From NCBI RefSeq assembly GCF_000429845.1, contig NZ_KE386971.1:186198-250197 (forward strand): a stretch of 64,000 nt of DNA. Reading direction: 5' to 3'. Position numbers and translations under genes: made by a program. Of this stretch, positions 58,206 to 64,000 are shown in pieces. The stretch's first letter is position 1. Every line of letters starts with the position of its first letter. Below the pieces are notes generated by a model. It had not been told where the DNA came from, did no database searches, and saw only the letters and a list, made by a program, of their open reading frames with translations. Origin of the DNA: Comamonas composti DSM 21721 (GTDB lineage: Bacteria; Pseudomonadota; Gammaproteobacteria; Burkholderiales; Burkholderiaceae_C).

Positions 58206-58570
58206 ACAACAGCTCCACCGGAGAAGCTGAAGAACGACAGGAAGAAGCTCGAAGCCGCGAACGCGATGGACAGGCCAAACACGATCTGGATCAGCTTGCG
58301 AAAGCCCCCCGACGTGTCGCCGAAGGCCAGCGCAAGGCCCGTGGCGATGATGATGATGACCGCGACAATGCGCGCCACCGGCCCCTGGATGGATTCGAGG
58401 ATGGATTGCAGCGGGCCTTCCCACGGCATCGAGGAACCTGCGGCCTGCGCCGTTCCGGCCAGGAACAGCAGCAGCGCGGCCAGAAGCAGCCCTTGCGCCG
58501 CAGGGCGTGCAAGGATGATCAGCCGGGAAAGCGGATTTACAGAAAAATGGAAAGCATCAACGTGCGTCAT
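58202..58570 (-). CDS. trbC: Conjugal transfer prepilin TrbC (VirB2-like)
   Basis: 122 residues. Long signal/leader with a hydrophobic stretch (about 25-42, AQGLLLAALLLFLAGTAQA), then two membrane helices (about 64-84 and 92-112) with a small polar loop, typical of cyclised pilin TrbC. GPVARIVAVIIIIATGLALAFGD is the family core. Its start overlaps the trbB stop by 4 nt. Confidence 0.92.
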   Translation of the reverse strand: MTHVDAFHFSVNPLSRLIILARPAAQGLLLAALLLFLAGTAQAAGSSMPWEGPLQSILESIQGPVARIVAVIIIIATGLALAFGDTSGGFRKLIQIVFGLSIAFAASSFFLSFFSFSGGAVV

Positions 58571-59643
58571 GGCAGTTCTCCAGGTTGGTCAGGGGTCGAG
58601 GAAGGCGCAGCGGTAGCCGCTGCAAGATGAACCGGCGTCAGCTCGGGAAACGGCGTTTCCAGCGCCTCCAGTGCATTCACCAGGCGGTAGCCCACACCGT
58701 CGAAGCCGACGACGTGGGCGATGCTTTCGACGCGGCGCTTGCGGCCGCGTCCGGCGATGTGGATGACGACGTTGACCGCCTCGGCGATCAGTGCACGCGG
58801 CGGGTTCACCGCCACTTCGAGAATCAACTGTTCCAGGCGCAGCAGCGCGCCCAGCGCGGAACCGGCGTGGATGGTGGCAATGCCGCCGGGGTGGCCGGTG
58901 CCCCACACCTTCACCAAGTCCAGGGCTTCGCCGCCGCGCACTTCGCCGACGATCACACGGTCGGGCCGCAGGCGCATCGTGGCGCGCACCAGTTCGGTCA
59001 TCGACACCACACCAGCGCGCGTGCGCAGCGGCACATGGTCACGGGCGGCGCATTGCAGTTCGATGGTGTCTTCGAGCACCAGCACGCGGTCGCCCGTGGC
59101 GGCAATTTCCGCAAGCAAGGCATTGGCGAGCGTGGTCTTGCCGCTGCTCGTCGCCCCGGCGATCAGGATGTTCTGGCGCTCGCGCACGGCGCGGCGCAGG
59201 AACTCGGCCTGCACGGTGGTCAGGATGCCGTCGGCCACATAGCGATCCAGGCCGATGATGCTCACGGCGCGCTTGCGCAGCGCAAAGGCCGGCCCCGGCG
59301 CGGCCGGTGGCAAGATGCCCTCGAAGCGCTCGCCGGTTTCCGGCAGCTCGGCGGTCAGCAGCGGCCGTCCGCGATGCACCTCTGCGCCGACGTGCGCGGC
59401 CACCAGGCGAATGATGCGTTCGCCATCGTCTTCGGACAGTTCCACGCCCAGCGGCGTGCGGCCCGAGGACAGCCGATCGACCCAAAGGGTGCGGTCGGGG
59501 TTGAGCATGATTTCCACCACATCCGGGTCGGCCAGCGCGCTGGCGATAACTGGCCCCATTGCCGTGCGCAGCATCTGGATGCGGCGATCCAGCGAAGCCG
59601 CGGTGGATGAGCGTTCGGGTGGGGACTGTGGAACGGTGCTCAT
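58567..59643 (-). CDS. trbB: Conjugal transfer ATPase TrbB (VirB11-like)
   Basis: 358 residues. N-terminal domain with LADPDVVEIMLNPDRTLWVD, then Walker A IAGATSSGKTTLANALL, Asp box VLVLEDTIELQ, Walker B and His box VIVGEVRGGEALDLVKVWGTGHPGGIATIHA. Hexameric traffic ATPase of the type IV secretion system. Overlaps the copG-like gene by 4 nt. Confidence 0.96.
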   Translation of the reverse strand: MSTVPQSPPERSSTAASLDRRIQMLRTAMGPVIASALADPDVVEIMLNPDRTLWVDRLSSGRTPLGVELSEDDGERIIRLVAAHVGAEVHRGRPLLTAELPETGERFEGILPPAAPGPAFALRKRAVSIIGLDRYVADGILTTVQAEFLRRAVRERQNILIAGATSSGKTTLANALLAEIAATGDRVLVLEDTIELQCAARDHVPLRTRAGVVSMTELVRATMRLRPDRVIVGEVRGGEALDLVKVWGTGHPGGIATIHAGSALGALLRLEQLILEVAVNPPRALIAEAVNVVIHIAGRGRKRRVESIAHVVGFDGVGYRLVNALEALETPFPELTPVHLAAATAAPSSTPDQPGELP

Positions 59644-60104
59644 GAGGCACGCTCCTGCGCTTCGGCCAGCGCCGCCGCGTCGTCCATCCGCACCGGGTCG
59701 GGATGCAGCTCCTCCACCACATCGCGCACCAGGCTGCGGCCGCGCAGCAGGTGGCGGCCCAACTGTTCAACGAACTGCTCGAAGCGTGCCCGGCCTTGGG
59801 CTCGCGCCGCGTCTTGATGGGCTTCGGGAACCGGCGTACTGACGGTCAGGTAGTAGCGGATGAACAGCGCCAGCGTTTCGATCTGGATGTTCTGGTCGCG
59901 CTCCATGCGTTCGGCCTGGCGCGACAGGCGATCGAGCCGCTTGGCGATGGCCGCCTCGCGCTGGTCGCCTGCATCGGGCGACAGCCACGATGCGAGCGCC
60001 GCCGCGACGATGGACGACTTGGAAACGCCTTTCTTGGCGGCCAGTTCTTCGAGGCGCTTGGCGTGCTCGGGCTGAATGAACAGATTGAGGCGGTATTGGC
60101 TCAT
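59640..60104 (-). CDS. CopG-family ribbon-helix-helix regulator of the tra/trb operon
   Basis: 154 residues. N-terminal RHH (about 3-45): YRLNLFIQPEHAKRLEELAAKKGVSKSSIVAAALASWL. A long helix follows (AIAKRLDRLSRQAERMERDQNIQIE) and a C-terminal region of unknown fold. Regularly found between traG and trbB in this element family; likely a transcriptional or DNA-processing regulator. Confidence 0.9.
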   Translation of the reverse strand: MSQYRLNLFIQPEHAKRLEELAAKKGVSKSSIVAAALASWLSPDAGDQREAAIAKRLDRLSRQAERMERDQNIQIETLALFIRYYLTVSTPVPEAHQDAARAQGRARFEQFVEQLGRHLLRGRSLVRDVVEELHPDPVRMDDAAALAEAQERAS

Positions 60105-62095
60105 AAGTCGATTCCGTCGTTGGGGTCGAGGGAAGCCAGCCGGGCCGTGCGCTGCATGGCCGGATCGAGCTGACTGGGAAGTGGCAACAGGTCGGCGTCA
60201 TCGAGCAACGACAGATCGCTGGCCGAGTGCGCTAGTTCGGGGTCGTAGGCGACGGATTCGGACAGTTCGGGTTGGCGGCGGGGGCCGCCGTTATCGCTTG
60301 AAGGCATATCCGCCAGACCATCACTCGCAGCCGTGACCGGCATGGCAGGAATCGCCAGCCCGCTCCAGTCGTTAGGACGCGCAGGCGGCACATCGGCATA
60401 ACGGCCTGCCGTCACCGCTGGCGGTGGCAACACCCGTTGCTTGAAATTGGCATCTGCGTAGTAGCGCAACTTCCTCGCCTTGATCGGTGCCAGGCTGGAC
60501 ACCATCACCACGGCCTCGTCGGTCGGAAGCTGCATCACTTCGCCGGGCGTCAACAGCGGGCGGGCCGTCTCCTGCCGCGACACCATCAAATGCCCGAGCC
60601 ACGGCGCAAGGCGGTGGCCCGCATAGTTGCGCTGCGCACGCAGTTCAGTGGCAGTGCCCAGCGTCTCGGATATTCTTTTGGCCGTGCGTTCGTCGTTGGT
60701 CGCAAACGTCACGCGCACATGGCAGTTATCCAGAATCGAATGGTTCTGGCCGTAGGCTTTGTCGATCTGGTTGAGTGACTGCGCGATAAGGAAGCTGCGG
60801 ATGCCGTAGCCCGCCATGAAGGCCAGCGCCGTCTCGAAGAAATCGAGCCTGCCCAGCGCCGGGAACTCGTCGAGCATCAGCAGCAATTTGTGGCGGCGCT
60901 CGATGCCGTCGCTGCCGTCGAGCGATTCGGTGAGCCGCCGCCCGATCTGGTTGAGGATCAGGCGGATCAGCGGCTTGGTGCGCGAAATGTCCGAGGGCGG
61001 CACCACCAAGTACAGCGACACCGGGGATTCGGACGCGATCAGGTCTGCGATGCGCCAGTCGCAGCGCGAGGTGACTTCGGCCACCGTGGGGTCGCGGTAC
61101 AAGCCGAGGAACGACATGGCGGTGCTCAACACGCCCGAACGCTCGTTGTCCGACTTGTTGAGCACTTCGCGCGCAGCGGACGCGACAACCGGGTGCGGCA
61201 CGTCACCCAAGTGCTTCGTCGTCATCATCCGGTGCAAGGTCAGCTCGAACGGGCTGGCCGGGTCGGACAGGAAGTTGGCGACGCCGCGCAGCGTCTTGTC
61301 TTCACCCGCGTACAGCACATGCAGGATGGCTCCGACCAGCAGCGCATGGCTGGTCTTCTCCCAGTGGTTACGCTTCTCCAGTGCGCCTTCGGGATCGACC
61401 AGAATGTCGGCAATGTTCTGCACATCGCGTACTTCATGCGCGCCGCGCCGTACCTCCAGCAGCGGGTTGTAGGCCGCCGACTTCGCATCGGTTGGGTTGA
61501 ACAGCAGGCAGTGGCTGAAACGGCTGCGCCAGCCTGCGGTGATCTGCCAGTTCTCGCCCTTGATGTCGTGAATGACAGCGGATGCTGGCCAGGAAAGCAG
61601 CGTGGGAACCACCAGGCCCACACCCTTGCCCGAGCGCGTAGGCGCAAAGGTCAGGACGTGCTCCGGCCCTTCGTGGCGCAGGTAGTGGCCATCATGCTGG
61701 CCGAGGAACACACCAGCGGCCTGTGTCAGCCCGGCCTTGCGAATGTCGGCAGTATCGGCCCAGCGGGCCGAACCATAGGTCGTCACCTTTCGTGCCTGGC
61801 GCGACCGCCACACCGACATGGCGATGGCGACCACCACCGCCAGCAGGCCGCTGCCCGCCGCGATCATGCCGCCAGTGTCGAACACCTGCGGCGCGTAGGC
61901 GTCGAAGAAGAACCACCACTCGAACAGCTTCCAAGGGTAATAAACCGGCGTGCTGTACAAGTCGAACCAGGGCGAACCCAGGCGTAGCTGGTAACCCAAG
62001 GCGGCTGCTGTCCATTGCGTGGCACCCCACACACCGGCGATCACAATGCCGAACACGGCGGCGATCTGCCCGAACAACACCCCTTGAGCTTGCAT
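60101..62095 (-). CDS. traG: Type IV coupling protein TraG/VirD4
   Basis: 664 residues from ATG 62095 (MQAQGVLFGQ); a 17-codon upstream extension is possible. Two N-terminal transmembrane helices (about 6-26 and 71-92) and the TraD/VirD4 ATPase: Walker A FAPTRSGKGVGLVVPTLL, NPLLEVRRGAHEVRDVQNIADIL, Walker B LLMLDEFPALG and SLNQIDKAYG. It links the relaxosome to the TrbB/E machine. First gene after an intrinsic terminator, so it probably starts the transfer operon. Confidence 0.96.
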   Translation of the reverse strand: MQAQGVLFGQIAAVFGIVIAGVWGATQWTAAALGYQLRLGSPWFDLYSTPVYYPWKLFEWWFFFDAYAPQVFDTGGMIAAGSGLLAVVVAIAMSVWRSRQARKVTTYGSARWADTADIRKAGLTQAAGVFLGQHDGHYLRHEGPEHVLTFAPTRSGKGVGLVVPTLLSWPASAVIHDIKGENWQITAGWRSRFSHCLLFNPTDAKSAAYNPLLEVRRGAHEVRDVQNIADILVDPEGALEKRNHWEKTSHALLVGAILHVLYAGEDKTLRGVANFLSDPASPFELTLHRMMTTKHLGDVPHPVVASAAREVLNKSDNERSGVLSTAMSFLGLYRDPTVAEVTSRCDWRIADLIASESPVSLYLVVPPSDISRTKPLIRLILNQIGRRLTESLDGSDGIERRHKLLLMLDEFPALGRLDFFETALAFMAGYGIRSFLIAQSLNQIDKAYGQNHSILDNCHVRVTFATNDERTAKRISETLGTATELRAQRNYAGHRLAPWLGHLMVSRQETARPLLTPGEVMQLPTDEAVVMVSSLAPIKARKLRYYADANFKQRVLPPPAVTAGRYADVPPARPNDWSGLAIPAMPVTAASDGLADMPSSDNGGPRRQPELSESVAYDPELAHSASDLSLLDDADLLPLPSQLDPAMQRTARLASLDPNDGIDL

Positions 62096-62256
62096 ACCCT
62101 GGCCTCCGATTTCTCCTGCGCTGATTCCCCGTGGAAAACGCGGCACAAGGGCGTGCCGCAGGCGTCAGGATCGGTGCCGGGTCAGTGCCGGTCAAAGACC
62201 GTTATCGGCAACAAGGTGATGCAAAAAGCATGGTTTCATGCAGCGACGAAACCAGT

Positions 62257-62289
62257 AAAAACGCCGCAGGCATGGGCGCGCTGCGGCGT
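62257..62289 (-). terminator. Intrinsic terminator between eexN and traG
   Basis: On the minus strand ACGCCGCAG - 11-nt loop - CTGCGGCGT followed by a run of U (AAAAA on plus at 62257-62261). It ends the MFS-LysR-EexN transcript before traG. Confidence 0.75.
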
Positions 62290-62330
62290 GTCGAGCAAGA
62301 AAATCAGAATATGCGGCAAGCCGCCAACGG

Positions 62331-62594
62331 TCAGAACTTCGGCGGCGTCTCCGATGGCGTGTAAGGCACCTTGCCGTCGCCAAAGAAACGCTTGTTCGTC
62401 GCTTCGGCCATGCGGTTGCACAGCACATCACCCATGGTCGGGCGCTCAGTCTTGCATTGCTGGCGCAGTTCCTTCAACCGCGCCGGATCGGCGGCCAGCT
62501 CGTCCACGGTCGGCACATTGGCGGGCTTGGGGGTTTCCGACTGTCCGCAGGCCGTGATCGCAGCGATCAATAGCAATGGGGCAATGCGTTTCAT
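62331..62594 (-). CDS. EexN/TrbK-like entry-exclusion lipoprotein
   Basis: 87 residues. Signal peptide with lipobox ITAC (Cys16), then VDELAADPARLKELRQQCKTERPTMGDVLCNRMAEATNKRFFG, which matches the EexN/TrbK pattern (conserved ELxxDPxxLxxLRxxC ... CxxxxxAxxxRF). Such proteins block redundant mating-pair entry at the cell envelope. Its ATG overlaps the LysR stop (ATGA). Confidence 0.85.
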   Translation of the reverse strand: MKRIAPLLLIAAITACGQSETPKPANVPTVDELAADPARLKELRQQCKTERPTMGDVLCNRMAEATNKRFFGDGKVPYTPSETPPKF

Positions 62595-63535
62595 GGCGGG
62601 GTGTCCTCCTGCGGATCAGGTTCAGGTGTCGGCGCGGGCCTCGCGCCTTCGGGAAGGTCGATGGCCTGCACCCGTTCGATGAAGCGGGCAAGCGTCTCCG
62701 AAGGCTCGCCTTCCGGGCGCAGCAGGTAGGTCGTCAGCATGGGCGAGCGCCCAGCCAAGGGCCGGGCCACCACACCAGATTCCTGGCTTGCCGCGATGTG
62801 TGGCGCACCGGCCAGGCCCAGGGCGAAGCCTGCCGACACCACGACCATCATCAACTCGAACGAGGCCACGCGCTCGGCGATCAGGGGTTCGCGCTCGGAA
62901 CGGCGCAGCAGGCGATCGACCTGGCGCGCATGTCCCTCGCACGCCTGCGGGTCGCATAGCACAAGAGGAAATTGCAGCACTTCATCCAGCGGAATCCGCT
63001 TGTGCTTGAGCAGAGGATGGCGCGCTGGCACAGCCACCATCAGCGGGTCATTCCACACCGCTTCGGCAGCGATCCCTTCGCCCACTTCGTCCGACTGCGC
63101 AAAGCCCACGTCGTACAGGTCGTCTTGCAGTCCTTTGATTTGTTGCGCCAGCGGTACTTGAAACAACCGAATATCGACCTCGGGTTCCTCCTGCCTGCAC
63201 ATCGCCAACAAGGCCGGCAACCGTGACGGCGTGATGCCATCGGATAGCGCGATGCGCAATTGACCGTGGAAACCATTGGCTGCTGCTTTCACGCTGTCAC
63301 GGGCTTGCTGCAAGGCGGAGAACACGCGCGGCACATGCTCCAGAAACAGCTTGCCTGCCCGCGTCAGTCGCGTGCTGCGGCTGGTGCGGACAAACAACTG
63401 TTCGCCCAGGTCTTCTTCCAGTTCCTTAATTGCCCGCGATAGCGGCGACTGCTCGATGTGCAGCCGCTCCGCTGCGCGGGCGAAATGGAGTTCTTCTGCA
63501 ACAGCGAGAAAGCAGCGAAGATGACGCAGTTCCAT
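62591..63535 (-). CDS. LysR-family regulator carried by the element
   Basis: 314 residues from ATG 63535 (MELRHLRCFLAVAEELHFARAAERLHIEQSPLSR split), a standard LTTR HTH. The effector domain (about 90-300) ends in a Pro/Glu-rich tail (APTPEPDPQEDTPP). Begins 7 nt after the MFS gene stop and overlaps eexN, so the three are one transcript. It may control the pump or the exclusion gene; not the usual divergent layout. Confidence 0.9.
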   Translation of the reverse strand: MELRHLRCFLAVAEELHFARAAERLHIEQSPLSRAIKELEEDLGEQLFVRTSRSTRLTRAGKLFLEHVPRVFSALQQARDSVKAAANGFHGQLRIALSDGITPSRLPALLAMCRQEEPEVDIRLFQVPLAQQIKGLQDDLYDVGFAQSDEVGEGIAAEAVWNDPLMVAVPARHPLLKHKRIPLDEVLQFPLVLCDPQACEGHARQVDRLLRRSEREPLIAERVASFELMMVVVSAGFALGLAGAPHIAASQESGVVARPLAGRSPMLTTYLLRPEGEPSETLARFIERVQAIDLPEGARPAPTPEPDPQEDTPP

Positions 63536-63542
63536 GGCGCAC

Positions 63543-64000
63543 CTATAGAAGTGGTGGCGCAATCGGGTTGGGCGGCGACGAGCGAATCAGGACAGCCAAA
63601 GAGATCGACAACAGGCTGCACCAAAATACGAACTGGTAGCCGCTGATATGCGCCGCGACTTGCGCCTCGCGTGCCAGTACCTGCGCAATGCCGGCCACCC
63701 CGGACGCGGCCCGCTCCATGACCCACGGATCGCCTGCCGGAACATATGAACCCAAACTTGTACGACTCATATCCGCAGCCATCCGCAGCCAAGCGGACAT
63801 GATCGTGCCGGCAGCCACGGGCGTGAGAACCCGCGCGATCGGTACGTAGGCGCCCAGCGCGACTCCATGCTGCGGGTTCAGGTTGGTAACAAAAGCCGCG
63901 ATCAGCCCGATCAGCATGACGCTCTCACCAAGCGATTGCAGGATCAGCATCATGACGAACTGATCAACGCGCCAATCGTGATTGATATGCGTCCCCAGCC
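63543..64000 (-). CDS. MFS drug-efflux transporter, DHA2/EmrB-like (N-terminus outside window)
   Basis: The frame is open from the window end to 63543 and only the last 150 or so residues are seen. Helices MMLILQSLGESVMLIGLIAAF and ISGYQFVFWCSLLSISLAVLI, and LGAYVPIARVLTPVAAGT, ARVL-like spacing and a short polar end match the last three membrane spans of a 14-TMS drug:H+ antiporter. The AAGxMSA type motif (PVAAGTIMSAWLR) fits. Substrate unknown. Confidence 0.75.
   Translation of the reverse strand, partial: LGTHINHDWRVDQFVMMLILQSLGESVMLIGLIAAFVTNLNPQHGVALGAYVPIARVLTPVAAGTIMSAWLRMAADMSRTSLGSYVPAGDPWVMERAASGVAGIAQVLAREAQVAAHISGYQFVFWCSLLSISLAVLIRSSPPNPIAPPLL

Larger units (their letters stand above)
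48271..64000. mobile_element. Tn4371-like integrative and conjugative element, one end (incomplete)
   Basis: Contiguous conjugation module on the minus strand: traG, copG-like, trbB, C, D, E, J, L, F, G, I, DUF2274, in the order known for Tn4371-family elements. At its end lie a cargo PIN gene, an inverted repeat and a T-rich 8-bp site. Families A and B of host repeats were not seen in it. Relaxase, replication/partition genes and integrase are not in the window, so the family assignment rests on the trb order and the end. Confidence 0.75.

Overview
The window (about 64 kb, GC-rich) reads as a betaproteobacterial chromosome, most likely Comamonadaceae (Comamonas/Delftia/Acidovorax group). Evidence: the pyrG-kdsA-eno-ftsB order, several tripartite tricarboxylate-transporter (TTT/Bug) substrate-binding proteins, an Omp32-type porin, and an endonuclease-type MutL. 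The genus is an inference. From about position 48,271 to the window end the DNA belongs to an integrated conjugative element.

Layout. 1-3.5 kb: the end of an FKBP prolyl isomerase, then a two-component system with two divergent PepSY proteins around a strongly dyadic operator region. 3.6-14.9 kb: housekeeping genes (dut, coaBC, pyrG, kdsA, eno, ftsB, hslO, a gamma-carbonic-anhydrase-like protein, a DUF455 protein) and two unknown proteins. 15-19.5 kb: a polar amino-acid ABC transporter, a C45-type N-acyl hydrolase/acyltransferase and an RpiR regulator. 19.7-31.5 kb: an EAL-HDOD protein, xerD, a Bug protein, an AEC transporter, queG, tsaE, amiC, two related glycine-zipper lipoproteins around a DedA gene, and mutL. 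31.7-35.2 kb: gdhA, a double-domain methylglyoxal synthase and miaA. 35.2-45.3 kb: a catabolic cluster (AtuA-like protein, two enoyl-CoA hydratases, two CaiB/BaiF CoA-transferases, two Bug proteins, a porin) with a divergent LysR regulator. 45.3-48.3 kb: an AraC regulator, a TSUP exporter and a membrane diguanylate cyclase.

48.3-64 kb is one end of a Tn4371-like integrative and conjugative element. Reading on the minus strand: (MFS pump, LysR, EexN lipoprotein), traG, copG-like, trbB-C-D-E-J-L-F-G-I, a DUF2274 gene, an AT-richer 502-residue PIN-domain gene, then a terminal inverted repeat and a T-rich 8-bp putative att site. The att site falls at the start of the diguanylate cyclase reading frame, so the host gene appears to have lost its native start.

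Two palindromic repeat families are scattered between host genes, and neither was seen in the element. Family A has AGARCGTG ends: two full 269-bp copies, one 165-bp copy, one 57-bp copy and two scars. The copies shrink by loss of whole hairpin arms, and their ends change together so that complementarity is kept. Family B (AGCTGCTAGCGCTT-type dyads) has four copies, one of them read through as protein inside miaA.

Most notable for follow-up: the family A elements, the PIN gene at the element terminus, the element/diguanylate cyclase junction, the PepSY operator, the tandem methylglyoxal synthase, and the ABC transporter/C45 hydrolase operon.
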